Assembly: GCF_002220865.2 (NCBI RefSeq)
Contig: NZ_NHRJ02000001.1
Location: forward strand, 372,001 to 436,000
DNA from: Paenibacillus xerothermodurans
GTDB taxonomy: Bacteria > Bacillota > Bacilli > Paenibacillales > NBRC-103111
Length of the DNA: 64,000 nt
Reading direction: 5' to 3'
The notes under the pieces are model-generated. The model saw only the letters and a list, made by a program, of their open reading frames with translations. It was not told where the DNA came from and did no database searches. Each line of letters begins with the position of its first letter. Position 1 is the first letter of the stretch. Below are positions 19,704 to 28,528 of this stretch, one piece after another. The position numbers and the translations under genes are program-made.

Positions 19704-20150
19704 TTAATGCGTCCTTACTATATCCGGATGTTCCTCCGAGATCTCGCCGAGAGCACTCCCCGCCTCATCTTCAAATCTGGAACGGACAGCTAAGTCTCCG
19801 ATGGAGACGACGCCTACGAATTGCCCGTTTTCCACTACCGGCAGCCGGCGGATTTGATGGCGCGCCATCAGCTTGGCCGCCTCCTCCACGGGGGTTTCAG
19901 GTGAAACTGTGGTGAGCTCCACGTTACTCATCACTTCCCTAATCGCAGCCGAACCTTCTCTCTTGTCTGCGTATCCGCGAAGTACCAGATCACGGTCAGT
20001 AATTACGCCAATCAATTTTCTGCCATCGAGCACAGGAATAAAGCCAGTGTCATGGTCTTTCATCTTCACAGCAGCTTCGTACACGTTGTCCTTCAAAGTG
20101 ACGGTAGCACATTCCTTTGTCATGATGTCCCTCACGCTGGGCGTTGCCAA
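19704..20150 (-). CDS. CBS-domain protein
   Basis: 148 residues with two CBS domains (~4-60 and ~70-125): VRDIMTKECATVTL, GVITDRDLV, IREVMSNVELTTVSP and VGVVSIGDLAV. CBS pairs bind adenosine nucleotides and sense energy state. The start is a TTG at 20150 with AGGAGG 10 nt upstream; a longer ATG form at 20201 has no ribosome site. It is a stand-alone gene, similar to YhcV/AcuB-type small CBS proteins; the true AcuB partner cannot be assigned. Confidence 0.88.
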   Translation of the reverse strand: MATPSVRDIMTKECATVTLKDNVYEAAVKMKDHDTGFIPVLDGRKLIGVITDRDLVLRGYADKREGSAAIREVMSNVELTTVSPETPVEEAAKLMARHQIRRLPVVENGQFVGVVSIGDLAVRSRFEDEAGSALGEISEEHPDIVRTH

Positions 20151-20292
20151 GGACCGATCCCCTCCTACACAGTTAAGCTGGCAAACAGTGCCCCACCGCA
20201 ATCGAGCGGGCAGCGCTCGCGCACGTGTATAGACTTTCCCAAAAAAACAGTGCCAATGCGTAACCTCCAGCAGCTATCGGTCAGATCACCCA

Positions 20293-21462
20293 CTATGCCC
20301 CAGCCAGTTGGCAGTCCCACACCATACTGATGAATAACCGTGCGGCGTCACGCATGGCTGATTCATCGATATCAAATCTCGGATGATGATGCGGATAAAT
20401 AATGCCCTCCGCCGCATTGCCTGCACCGACAAACATAAAACATCCTTTGCAGTGCTGCAGATAATAGGCAAAATCCTCGCCCGCCATAATCAAAGGTGAC
20501 TCCTGCACGTCAATCACCTTGCCGCCCGCTCTAAAAAAACGTTCCACCTCGCCCTTATCGTTCACGACCGGCGGGTAGCCGAGCTTGTAGTCGAACCGGA
20601 CGTCGGCACCGAACATTGAGCCGGTATGCCCGATGATTTGCGCCATCCTGTGTTGTATTCTGCTGCGCAGCTCCGGGTCGTACGTTCTCACGGTACCTTT
20701 TAATTCGGCTTGCTCAGCGATCACGTTGAAGCCCGTGCCGCTATGAAATGAACCAACCGACACAACACACGGCTGGGTCGGATCCACGCTGCGGCTAACA
20801 ATGGTTTGCAGATTGACCACGAGCTGCGAAGCAACTATAATGCTGTCCACGGTCTCATGCGGCAGGCCTCCATGCCCTCCTCTGCCCTGCACCGTAATAT
20901 CAAACTCATCCGCCGCAGCCATCATTGGACCGGCCCTGCAGTAAGCGGAGCCTACAGGGAATGGCGCCCACAAATGAATTCCGTACACATAGTCAACTCC
21001 GTCGAATGCACCCGCCGCAATCATGGTATTTGCGCCGCCGGGGCTGACCTCTTCCGCATGTTGAAACAAGAACACTACATCGCCATGCAGCAAATCGCGG
21101 TGAAGCGACATGGCTCTCGCGACACCGAGCAGCACAGTAGTGTGCGCATCGTGGCCGCACGCATGCATCACGCCTGCAGTGAGCGACGAATACTCGCATT
21201 GCTTTTCATCCTGGATGGGCAGCGCATCCATATCCGCCCGCAGCGCCACTGTGGGGCCGCTGCCTCTGCCCCGCAGCCTCCCGATCAGACCGTGGCATCC
21301 CGGTACGGTACTTACCTCCAGCCCCCAGTCCTGCAAGTGACGGGCGACAAAGGCCGCTGTCTCCCGTTCAGCATAGGACAGTTCAGGATGCTGATGGAGA
21401 TAGCGGCGCCACCTCACCATATCCGGATACAGGTGATCAATTGCCTGCAATAACGTTTCCAT
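20293..21462 (-). CDS. M20 family amidohydrolase (N-acyl-amino-acid hydrolase type)
   Basis: 389 residues. The metallopeptidase M20D pattern is clear: LHQHPELSYAE, ADMDALPI, MHACGHDAHT, QHAEEVSPGGA and a C-terminal MAGEDFAYYL. Such enzymes remove acyl groups from N-acyl amino acids, hippurate or related conjugates using two metal ions. The substrate cannot be read from sequence. Divergent from yugN across ~200 bp; 142 bp upstream of the CBS gene start. No operon partner suggests a pathway. Confidence 0.9.
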   Translation of the reverse strand: METLLQAIDHLYPDMVRWRRYLHQHPELSYAERETAAFVARHLQDWGLEVSTVPGCHGLIGRLRGRGSGPTVALRADMDALPIQDEKQCEYSSLTAGVMHACGHDAHTTVLLGVARAMSLHRDLLHGDVVFLFQHAEEVSPGGANTMIAAGAFDGVDYVYGIHLWAPFPVGSAYCRAGPMMAAADEFDITVQGRGGHGGLPHETVDSIIVASQLVVNLQTIVSRSVDPTQPCVVSVGSFHSGTGFNVIAEQAELKGTVRTYDPELRSRIQHRMAQIIGHTGSMFGADVRFDYKLGYPPVVNDKGEVERFFRAGGKVIDVQESPLIMAGEDFAYYLQHCKGCFMFVGAGNAAEGIIYPHHHPRFDIDESAMRDAARLFISMVWDCQLAGA

Positions 21463-21587
21463 AGCCCGTTTCCCCCGTTCTTAGCTATATCGTTTATCAT
21501 ATCAGAGAAGTCACGGTCTTTCACCAAAATGTGCCACATGCATTTCAAACTTTATTCATAGGGCACCTCTGCATTGCCGCATTAAGC

Positions 21588-21616
21588 TTGCACAACTCTA
21601 GGAAACATACTATCAT
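21588..21616 (+). promoter_or_regulatory. Sigma-A promoter for yugN-ftsW
   Basis: TTGCAC (21588-21593) and TATCAT (21611-21616) are 17 bp apart. The transcript would begin near 21623, right at AAAGGAG, which precedes a five-codon reading frame (MDFDF, 21632-21649) whose stop overlaps the yugN ribosome site. Confidence 0.6.
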
Positions 21617-21662
21617 GATGAAAGGAGAAACATGGATTTTGACTTTTAGGAGGGCTTTCATA

Positions 21663-22010
21663 GTGATTATCGAAAACAGCGGCGTCAAAGGACTAAAAAG
21701 CGATCTCGCTCACTTGGACGAGGTAACGACGAGCCTCGGATTCGTGCGTTGGCAGTGGGAATACACGCGTGCAACCTATGATTTAAAAATCGAAGACGAA
21801 GCCGCGGGCGGCGACTATTTTTTACGTGTGAACACCCGGGCGGAATCCGGTAAGCTCGAGTCCCCATATGCTATTCTTTACATAGAAGACGTTTATATCG
21901 GCAAAGCAACATTCCCGCACGGCTTGGACTATCAATCGCCCATTCCAGATGCGATCATGAATGTCGCGAAAAAAAAACTGGCCGAATTAAAAACGCAATT
22001 GTCTCAATAA
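21663..22010 (+). CDS. YugN-like family protein
   Basis: 115 residues from a GTG start (21663) with GGAGGG 8 nt upstream. The sequence VIIENSGVKGLKSDLAHLDEV and the block YDLKIEDEAAGGDYFLRV are characteristic of the YugN family, a small cytoplasmic protein of unknown function near membrane or envelope genes in Bacillus. The stop is 14 bp before ftsW, so the two are probably co-transcribed. No function is claimed. Confidence 0.8.
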   Translation: MIIENSGVKGLKSDLAHLDEVTTSLGFVRWQWEYTRATYDLKIEDEAAGGDYFLRVNTRAESGKLESPYAILYIEDVYIGKATFPHGLDYQSPIPDAIMNVAKKKLAELKTQLSQ

Positions 22011-22023
22011 CGCGAGGTGAGAC

Positions 22024-23184
22024 ATGACTCCCCAAAAACGAGGTACACCTGATTTTCTACTGCTCTTTTTAACTTTTCTATTAGTTAGCTTCGGCTTAGC
22101 CATGGTATTCAGTGCAAGTATGTCGTATTACTACGATGTGAAAACGGCTACTATGCTCAACGATCCATCCTCCTTGGCGATACGTCAAGCGGCTTGGATT
22201 GCTGTGGGTACGGTAGCCATGTTTTTTTTCATGAACATCGACTACCGCAAGATCAAGAAATGGATTGGTCCCGCGTTTGTTATCGTGGTGATTATACTAT
22301 TGTTGGTACCGGTCGTAGGCAAAGAGGTGAATGGAGCGACAAGCTGGATTGAAATGGGCCCCTTGGGAAACATTCAACCGTCTGAGTTTGCGAAGCTCGC
22401 AGTAATTCTTTATCTAGCGGCACTAATCAGCAAAAAAGAAGACAAGATGTTGAATTTTAAGAGAGGACTCTTGCCAGGCCTCGCAATTGTGGTGTTCATT
22501 TCCGGGTTGATTATGCTGCAGCCCGACCTGGGATCAACGGCTATCCTGGTTCTGTCTTCGCTCATTGTAATCATCGTGGGCGGCGCCAACCTGAAGCACA
22601 TTTTCTATTTGGGTACCGCCGGGGCCGCACTGGCATCGGTTGTCATAGCTGCAGCTATGTTGAAACCGGAGAGAAGTTATCGCATCGCCCGTCTCACCGC
22701 CTTCTTAGATCCTTCGGCCGATCCGTCCGACACAGGCTATCAATTGATGCAGTCGTTGTATGCGTTCGGGCATGGCGGCATCACGGGAGCGGGATTCGGA
22801 CAAGGTATCCAGAAGCTGCACTATTTGCCGGAAGCACACACCGACTTTATCTTTTCCATCATTGGAGAAGAGCTCGGCTTTATCGGTGCCGCAATATTTG
22901 CGCTGGTGTATTTAGCTTTTCTGTGGCGCGGCGTATTGGTAGCCCTACGATGCAAAGAAATGTTCGGCACTTTAGTGAGCATCGGCATTATCGGAATGAT
23001 TGGCGTGCAAGCATTGATCAACCTGGGCGGCGTCACCAGCAGCATTCCATTGACTGGGGTCACATTGCCATTAATCAGCTACGGCGGTTCCTCTATGCTT
23101 ATCACCCTTGCGAGTCTTGGCATTTTGCTAAGCATCTCAAGAGAGTACAACAAACCGGAAAAAGAAAAAAACAAGAGAGCATAG
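22024..23184 (+). CDS. FtsW/RodA/SpoVE (SEDS) family peptidoglycan polymerase
   Basis: 386 residues with about ten predicted membrane helices. SEDS landmarks are visible: WIEMGPLGNIQPSEFAKL, MLQPDLGSTA, and the C-terminal SSIPLTGVTLPLISYGG. SEDS proteins polymerise glycan strands together with a class B PBP, in division (FtsW), elongation (RodA) or sporulation (SpoVE). The C-terminal sequence favours the FtsW/SpoVE side, but no partner PBP is nearby to settle which. It is in a unit with yugN and ends at a strong terminator. Confidence 0.88.
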   Translation: MTPQKRGTPDFLLLFLTFLLVSFGLAMVFSASMSYYYDVKTATMLNDPSSLAIRQAAWIAVGTVAMFFFMNIDYRKIKKWIGPAFVIVVIILLLVPVVGKEVNGATSWIEMGPLGNIQPSEFAKLAVILYLAALISKKEDKMLNFKRGLLPGLAIVVFISGLIMLQPDLGSTAILVLSSLIVIIVGGANLKHIFYLGTAGAALASVVIAAAMLKPERSYRIARLTAFLDPSADPSDTGYQLMQSLYAFGHGGITGAGFGQGIQKLHYLPEAHTDFIFSIIGEELGFIGAAIFALVYLAFLWRGVLVALRCKEMFGTLVSIGIIGMIGVQALINLGGVTSSIPLTGVTLPLISYGGSSMLITLASLGILLSISREYNKPEKEKNKRA

Positions 23185-23202
23185 CCGGCTCTCTTGTTTT
23201 TA
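23166..23202. terminator. Bidirectional terminator between ftsW and the Asp23 gene
   Basis: A 10-bp stem, ACAAGAGAGC/GCTCTCTTGT (23171-23197), is flanked by A-rich and T-rich tracts. It overlaps the last codons of the SEDS gene and can also serve the convergent Asp23 gene. Confidence 0.82.
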
Positions 23203-23218
23203 TGTAATCATCATTATG

Positions 23219-23602
23219 CTATTTTACCCGATGCGCGTCATCCACGATTACCTCATCTTCGCGGAATGCGACGCCTTCCACTTTTACATTGACTTCAATC
23301 ACAGTCAATCCCGTCATGTTTTCCACGGCCTCACGCACATTTTGCTGAAGATCCAAGCACACGTCTTGAATTTTGCTGCCAAAGTTGACGATAACGCGCA
23401 AATCAATAGCCGCTTCCAACTGCCCTACTTCGACAGACACGCCTTTTTGTACATTTTTGCCGCTCAAGCGTTTGGCTAACCCTTCGGAAATGCCTCCTGA
23501 CATACCGGCTATCCCAGGAGTTTCCAGCGCAGCTAAGCCTGCGATTGTCGAGACCACATCATCTGAAATGCGAATTAGACCAGTTTGAATTTCTTCGGAC
23601 AT
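23219..23602 (-). CDS. Asp23/Gls24 family envelope stress response protein
   Basis: 127 residues: RISDDVVSTIAGLAALETPGIAGMSGG is the family core, and VEVGQLEAAIDLRVIVNFG follows. Members are abundant cytoplasmic or membrane-associated proteins induced by alkaline or envelope stress; B. subtilis YloU and YqhY are close. The start ATG 23602 has AAGGAG 8 nt upstream; a GTG at 23611 would overlap the ribosome site. It stands alone, convergent to ftsW. Confidence 0.9.
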   Translation of the reverse strand: MSEEIQTGLIRISDDVVSTIAGLAALETPGIAGMSGGISEGLAKRLSGKNVQKGVSVEVGQLEAAIDLRVIVNFGSKIQDVCLDLQQNVREAVENMTGLTVIEVNVKVEGVAFREDEVIVDDAHRVK

Positions 23603-23703
23603 ACGGATCACTCCTTAGGGGGTTATAAAATATATTGTAATGACTTACCAGATGGAAAGCAACATCCGGACAGCTGCAGGCATGAGTAATCCGGCCTCCC
23701 AAA

Positions 23704-24489
23704 TTACATCGCTTTTACAGCACCGCCGTCCACGTAAAATACAGATCCGGTCATGTAACTGTTGCGCGGGGAGAGCAAATATGCGGAAATGGACGCGAGC
23801 TCCTGCGGCTGCCCGTAACGACCCAAAGGAATGTCCTTTGTCATAGCTTTCTGGACTTCTTCCAGCGAGATTTGTTCACGCTCAGCCCTTACATTATCCA
23901 GCTCGACGAGTCTGTCCGTTTCGATGCGTCCGGGGCAAACCGTGTTTAACAATATATTATCCTCGGCAAACTCGCTGGCCAGCGTCTTCATCAAGCCCAA
24001 GACGCCAGTGCGAAACGTGTTGGACAGCACCAGACCGGGAATTGGAACTTTTACTGACGTGGAGGCGATAGTCACAATCCGTCCACCCTGCTCATTAAAC
24101 AGCGGATGAAAACCTCGGATCAGGCGAACCACACTCATCATGTTACCTAAAAACGCCTTCTCCCATGCTTCATCATCAAAAGAAAGAAAACTGCCGCTTG
24201 GCGGACCGCCGCTATTGCATACCAGTGCATCGATCGTGCCGAAGCGTTCTTCAGCATACGATGTCAAACGTTGGATATCCTGTGCGCTGCCCAACTCGAC
24301 TCCTAACGCCTCGACCTTGACGTTAAACTGCGCACGCAGCTCCTTAGCAACCGCCTGAATAGCATCATCGCGTCTGCTGCAAATCAGCAGATTCGCCCCC
24401 TCCGCGGCCAGCTGCTCCGCAACCGCTCTTCCCAAGCCCTTGCTTGATGCGGTAACCACCGCGGTTTTGCCCGACAGATACAAATCCAT
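23704..24489 (-). CDS. SDR-family oxidoreductase with altered catalytic motif
   Basis: 261 residues with a Rossmann fold: TASSKGLGRAVAEQLAAEG (cofactor loop, normally TGxxxGxG) and CNSGGPPSG where NAG is usual. The catalytic YxxxK is replaced: in the aligned position the sequence reads VLSNTFRTG, with Ser in place of Tyr and Arg in place of Lys. This matches a known branch of BKR-like SDRs that lack the classical tetrad. NAD(P) use and substrate cannot be predicted, and a non-enzymatic role is possible. Divergent from the calcium antiporter. Confidence 0.85.
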   Translation of the reverse strand: MDLYLSGKTAVVTASSKGLGRAVAEQLAAEGANLLICSRRDDAIQAVAKELRAQFNVKVEALGVELGSAQDIQRLTSYAEERFGTIDALVCNSGGPPSGSFLSFDDEAWEKAFLGNMMSVVRLIRGFHPLFNEQGGRIVTIASTSVKVPIPGLVLSNTFRTGVLGLMKTLASEFAEDNILLNTVCPGRIETDRLVELDNVRAEREQISLEEVQKAMTKDIPLGRYGQPQELASISAYLLSPRNSYMTGSVFYVDGGAVKAM

Positions 24490-24600
24490 TGTACTAATCT
24501 CCCCTTTATGAAAATGTGCGCTGCTTACGCCAGCAATGATAACGGGTACAAATGTAGGCTTGCTCAGTTAGGTATACTTTACCACAAGAGGTGATCCATT

Positions 24601-25647
24601 GTGAAACGGCATGCATTCAAGATTGGGTTGATCGGCAGTTTTACACTAAGTGCTTTCGCTCATTACTCAGGCCTGCTCTCACCCATTGTTCAATTTGCGA
24701 TCTCCTGTGTTGCAATCGTGTTTGTGGCAGGCTTCCTTGGCAAAGCAACCGAGAGCGTGGCGCATTATGCCGGCGAACGGCTCGGGGGATTTTTAAACGC
24801 AACCTTCGGCAACGCAGCGGAGCTCATCATCGCTATTTTTCTGGTCAAGGACGGACTATTCGATATTGTCAAGGCGAGTATCACCGGCTCCATCATCGGC
24901 AACCTGCTGTTGGTGCTGGGACTCAGCGTGCTGTTGGGAGGATTAAGATTCAAAGAACAGCATTTTAATGTCAAGCTAGCCAGTCATAACGGGTCGCTCA
25001 TGCTGCTTGCAGTGATCACGCTCTTCATACCGGCGGCTTTCGTGGGCAGCTTAACGGACGGCGAGACTTTCAACCTCAGCCTTTTCGTGGCAGTGATTCT
25101 AATCGTCGCCTATCTGCTGTGGTTGTTGTTCTCTATGGTTACACACAAAAAGGAATTGAGTGACCCAATCGTCGAGCACGGGGAGCCCGCTTGGTCGAAA
25201 CGGTTGTCCATTGTGTTTCTGATACTGGCTACGTCAATGGTCGCGGTCCAAAGCGAATGGCTGGTCAGCACCCTTGAGGTTTTTTCACATCAATTCGGAC
25301 TTTCTGAGTTGTTCGTCGGAGCCTTTCTTATTGCAATTGTCGGTAACGCAGCGGAGCACAGCGCAGCAATTCTACTAGCGCGTAGAAACAAGATGGGGGC
25401 AGCCATCGAGATCGCCGTTGGCAGCTCGCTTCAAATCGCGCTGTTCGTGGCGCCTGTGCTGGTTATCATCTCCTTGTTTTTCGGACATCCGATGAACATT
25501 GTGTTCACTACCTTCGAGCTGGTTGCGATAGGTGTCGCGGTGATCATAGCGAAGTCGATCTCACAGGATGGGACAACACATTGGTATGAGGGTGTGCTGC
25601 TGCTGGTGGTATACGGCATCCTCGGGATCGCGTTCTATATGGTGTAG
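24601..25647 (+). CDS. cax: Ca2+/H+ antiporter (CaxA/YfkE family)
   Basis: 348 residues with eleven predicted membrane helices. The two inverted-repeat signatures of the CaCA superfamily are present: TFGNAAELI in the first half (~residue 60-75) and VGNAAEHSAA in the second (~245). It exports Ca2+ in exchange for protons. The GTG start has AGAGGTGA 7 nt upstream. With YloB 17 kb away it gives the region a second calcium exporter. It ends at a hairpin terminator. Confidence 0.92.
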   Translation: MKRHAFKIGLIGSFTLSAFAHYSGLLSPIVQFAISCVAIVFVAGFLGKATESVAHYAGERLGGFLNATFGNAAELIIAIFLVKDGLFDIVKASITGSIIGNLLLVLGLSVLLGGLRFKEQHFNVKLASHNGSLMLLAVITLFIPAAFVGSLTDGETFNLSLFVAVILIVAYLLWLLFSMVTHKKELSDPIVEHGEPAWSKRLSIVFLILATSMVAVQSEWLVSTLEVFSHQFGLSELFVGAFLIAIVGNAAEHSAAILLARRNKMGAAIEIAVGSSLQIALFVAPVLVIISLFFGHPMNIVFTTFELVAIGVAVIIAKSISQDGTTHWYEGVLLLVVYGILGIAFYMV

Positions 25648-25706
25648 CTTTCACCAATGCACGCGGCCGGGTGCCAGATGTCATCCATGCCTGGCTCGCA
25701 AACATG

Positions 25707-25751
25707 AAAAGGCCACGTCCTACCTAAGTTCGTAGATAACGGGGCCTTTTT
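25707..25751. terminator. Terminator after cax and ylaN
   Basis: The stem AAAAGGCC/GGCCTTTT (25707-25714 with 25743-25750), with a long inner loop, lies between convergent cax and ylaN. T-run on the plus strand; A-run for the minus strand. Confidence 0.7.
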
Positions 25752-25789
25752 GGGTATTCAGTAGGTTGTGCAAAGTATCCGGCAGTCAG

Positions 25790-26074
25790 CTATTTGCTGC
25801 TCAATGCCTCATACAGCTCTGCTAAATTACGTTCCAATTTTATCAGGATCATCTTCCCTGCAGCTTCACTGATCAACTCCGCCCGGATTGCAAAATCGAT
25901 TTCTCTGGAGAGTCCGTACATTTGCGTATCTAATACCTCTTCATACAGAGGGCATTGGCGTGTAGTCAAATTTTTCATCTGCACTTCGATGAGTTTTTCA
26001 ATTTTATCCGCATCTTCCTGAAGAAGATGAATAGCTTTCTGCGATAAGCTCAGTAACAAATCGGATGATGACAT
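25790..26074 (-). CDS. ylaN: YlaN family protein (DUF1507)
   Basis: 94 residues from ATG 26074 (GGAGG 7 nt upstream; a longer form to 26107 lacks support). The block RQCPLYEEVLDTQMYGLSREIDFA is nearly identical to the YlaN core of Bacillus and Staphylococcus. YlaN is an iron-linked protein that acts through Fur and is essential in some conditions in B. subtilis. The protein is short and helical. It lies between cax and the HPr-like gene, separated by terminators on both sides. Confidence 0.92.
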   Translation of the reverse strand: MSSSDLLLSLSQKAIHLLQEDADKIEKLIEVQMKNLTTRQCPLYEEVLDTQMYGLSREIDFAIRAELISEAAGKMILIKLERNLAELYEALSSK

Positions 26075-26195
26075 CAAACTTCCTCCCCTGTGCCCTGCGA
26101 GTTTCATAGCTTTATATTAGTCGAAATTGACTGAATACACAAGTGAGGCGACTGGGTGAATTACTGTTCACCGTGCGGCCTTGCATATTGGCGCA

Positions 26196-26230
26196 CAAAA
26201 AAAGCATTTCCATCAGTCGATAGAAATGCC
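26196..26230 (-). terminator. Terminator after the HPr-like gene
   Basis: The stem GCATTTCNATC/GATNGAAATGC (26204-26229) is followed on the minus strand by eight U residues (26196-26203). Confidence 0.8.
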
Positions 26231-26239
26231 TTGTTGCTT

Positions 26240-26488
26240 CTAGTCCTGGATACTGTTGATTTGCAAATTGTGCTTTGCGAACACTTCGGACATGGCTTTT
26301 TTGGCTTCATCCGCGTCCGGACCGTGCACATGCAGGTCATAATTACCGCTCGTCAAGAGGGTGGTGAACAAGCCTAGGATACTCTTTACATCGATATACT
26401 TGTTGTCGTACTGTAACACGATAGAAGATCGAAATTTGTTTGCGGTTTGGGAAATTTCTACGATAGCTGCGTTGTTGGCACTTGACAT
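26240..26488 (-). CDS. HPr/Crh-like protein without the phosphorylated histidine
   Basis: 82 residues from ATG 26488 (GGAGG 8 nt upstream). From ISQTANKFRSSIVLQY onward it aligns with HPr and Crh, and the Ser46 region (KSILGL in place of KSIMGV) is retained. The N-terminus is about nine residues shorter than HPr, and the GIHARPA motif with His15 is replaced by SANNAAI. It therefore probably cannot carry phosphate in the PTS but could still be a target of HPr kinase, as Crh is. HPr kinase is not in the window. The Ser46 role is inferred from alignment by eye. Confidence 0.8.
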   Translation of the reverse strand: MSSANNAAIVEISQTANKFRSSIVLQYDNKYIDVKSILGLFTTLLTSGNYDLHVHGPDADEAKKAMSEVFAKHNLQINSIQD

Positions 26489-26608
26489 TTGGAATCCCTC
26501 CATGCGAAAAAAATACTTATATTCTGGGATGAATCGCTTTCTTTTTCTGATTTTACCTTGGAAAACAATAACACGCAACAACTATTTGCGCCGCACGCGA
26601 AGTGACAG

Positions 26609-27724
26609 TTACTTGAGACGCTCCGGATTCAGTCCGTCGAGCTCCGGTGTGACGAATCTCCCGTCCTTGCGGATCAGCACATCATCGAAATATATTTCCC
26701 CTCCGCCAAATTCCGGCCGCTGGATGAGCACCAGATCCCAATGCACAGCCGAACGGTTGCCGTTGTCTGCCTGCTCGTATGCTTGCCCCGGGGTAAAATG
26801 TAAGCTTCCCGCGATCTTCTCATCAAATAATGTGTCTTTCATCGGAGTTAAAATGTGCGGGTTGAATCCCAGGCTGAATTCGCCGATATAGCGTGCACCT
26901 TCATCGGTGTCGAGCACGTCGTTCAACCGTTCCGTATCGTTGCTGCTTGCCTCCACAATTTTGCCTTGCTCGAACCGGAAGGTGACGTTCTCAAACGTAA
27001 AGCCGCTGTTAACCGACGGTGTGTTATAAGCGATGGTCCCCTCGACGGAACGGCGAATTGGAGCGCTGTATACCTCGCCGTCCGGGATATTTCTGCGGCC
27101 GCTGCACTTAACCGCACCTATCCCTTTGATGGAGAAACGCAGATCGGTGCCCGGCGCTACGATGCGCACACGGTCGGTCCGTTCCATCAGCTGATGCAGC
27201 GGCTCCATCGCAGCCGCCATTTTAGCATAATCAAGATTACACACGTCGAAATAGAAATCTTCGAATTTAGATGTGTTCATTCCAGCCAGCTGCGCCATGG
27301 AAGCATTCGGATAACGCATGACTACCCAACGTGTGTTTTTCACCCGCTGCTCCAAGTGGACAGGCTTACGATAGTGTAAATCATACAGCTTCATCTGGGA
27401 CTCAGGTACATCGGACAGCTCGCTCACATTCGAGCCTGCACGCACAGCGACGTAACAATTCATATCCTGCATGCGCCGCAGGTCCATCGCGGCCCAGTGT
27501 TGAATCTGCTCTTTTGTGGCGGACTGCAGCAGTGCATTTTGTACCGCCGGATCGAGCAGTTCTACATACGGCTGCCCCCCGCGGGCATACACCTCTTCAA
27601 TCAGGCAGACAACGAATTCCCGTTCAGAGCCGATCATATCGATCAGCACCTTTTCGCCAGGCTGTACGTCCAGCGAATAGCCGACAATGTTTTTGGCAAG
27701 TGTTTTCAATCGAGGATCCCGCAT
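26609..27724 (-). CDS. M29 family aminopeptidase
   Basis: 371 residues. Features of the AmpS/PepS metallo-aminopeptidase family are visible: RLKTLAKNIVGYSLDVQPGEKV at the N-terminus, GTDLRFSIKG, NIPDGEVYSAPIRRSVEGT, and a C-terminal SAVHWDLV with the metal-binding histidine region. It releases N-terminal amino acids, with broad specificity. The ATG start has AAGGAG 7 nt upstream. It follows the TVP38 gene on the same strand by 38 bp, so they may be co-transcribed. Confidence 0.92.
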   Translation of the reverse strand: MRDPRLKTLAKNIVGYSLDVQPGEKVLIDMIGSEREFVVCLIEEVYARGGQPYVELLDPAVQNALLQSATKEQIQHWAAMDLRRMQDMNCYVAVRAGSNVSELSDVPESQMKLYDLHYRKPVHLEQRVKNTRWVVMRYPNASMAQLAGMNTSKFEDFYFDVCNLDYAKMAAAMEPLHQLMERTDRVRIVAPGTDLRFSIKGIGAVKCSGRRNIPDGEVYSAPIRRSVEGTIAYNTPSVNSGFTFENVTFRFEQGKIVEASSNDTERLNDVLDTDEGARYIGEFSLGFNPHILTPMKDTLFDEKIAGSLHFTPGQAYEQADNGNRSAVHWDLVLIQRPEFGGGEIYFDDVLIRKDGRFVTPELDGLNPERLK

Positions 27725-27762
27725 ATTTCTTCTCCTTTTTTCTTAGTTCATATGATACGCTT

Positions 27763-28341
27763 TCAGCGCGTTTGCAGCCATTTCTTCTTCGCCGCCCGGC
27801 CAATCAAAAAAAGAATAACGAAGATCGCTCCGAGCAGCATCAGCCTGCCTTTATTGTGCTGAAAGTACAGCAAATCATGACCTACCAGCGACTCTAAAAA
27901 GATCATCGGCAAATTGCCGGCAATCGTACCTAAAACGAAGTGCCTTGGTTTTACTTTCATCAACGCGGCGCCGTAGTTTATCACAAAGGAAGGGATCATC
28001 GGAATGAAGCGTGAGAGGGTCATGTAAAAAAAGCCATGCCGCTTCAATTTGCTACTGAATGCATTGAGATAACTGTATTTTGCCAATTTTCTATGTAACC
28101 AACCGCCGCCGTAATGCCGGGCAATCCAAAACGCGGTGACAGCTCCCAGAACGGTCATAACGTAGTTCACTATGAAGCCAAGCCAGAAGCCGAATATCAG
28201 GACATTCGCGCCTGCCACCACGAGGAACGGCAATACCGGCACCAGCGTCTGGATATATACCAGCAGCGCGCCCGCCGCATGTCCCCAAAGTCCCCATGTT
28301 TCAAACATTTCGGACAAATGATGGACATTCCAATTATCCAA
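27763..28341 (-). CDS. TVP38/TMEM64 (DedA-like) membrane protein
   Basis: 192 residues with about five membrane segments. The family motif FRF-like ...FYMTLSRFIPMIPSFVINYGAAL and FLVVAGANVLIFGFWLG mark the VTT/SNARE-associated fold linked to lipid scrambling or transport (YtxB/YdjX/YqeD group). The start appears to be TTG at 28341 (GGGGGAG 6 nt upstream). The C-terminus is short and basic (KKKWLQTR). It precedes the M29 aminopeptidase gene. Confidence 0.85.
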   Translation of the reverse strand: MDNWNVHHLSEMFETWGLWGHAAGALLVYIQTLVPVLPFLVVAGANVLIFGFWLGFIVNYVMTVLGAVTAFWIARHYGGGWLHRKLAKYSYLNAFSSKLKRHGFFYMTLSRFIPMIPSFVINYGAALMKVKPRHFVLGTIAGNLPMIFLESLVGHDLLYFQHNKGRLMLLGAIFVILFLIGRAAKKKWLQTR

Positions 28342-28528
28342 GTCACGCTCCCCCTCTGTTCATTGTATCACTTTCCTTTATGACTTTCACCGATCCAGGC
28401 GTTATAGAGAGAAGATGCGAGCGTACATACGTCAGCCGCTCTGACACAAACTTCGCTCAGTATGCCTCGAATGCGATATTAGTATAACTAGCAGTTTAAC
28501 AATTGGCTCTAAAAAGCTTCCTTTTCTC

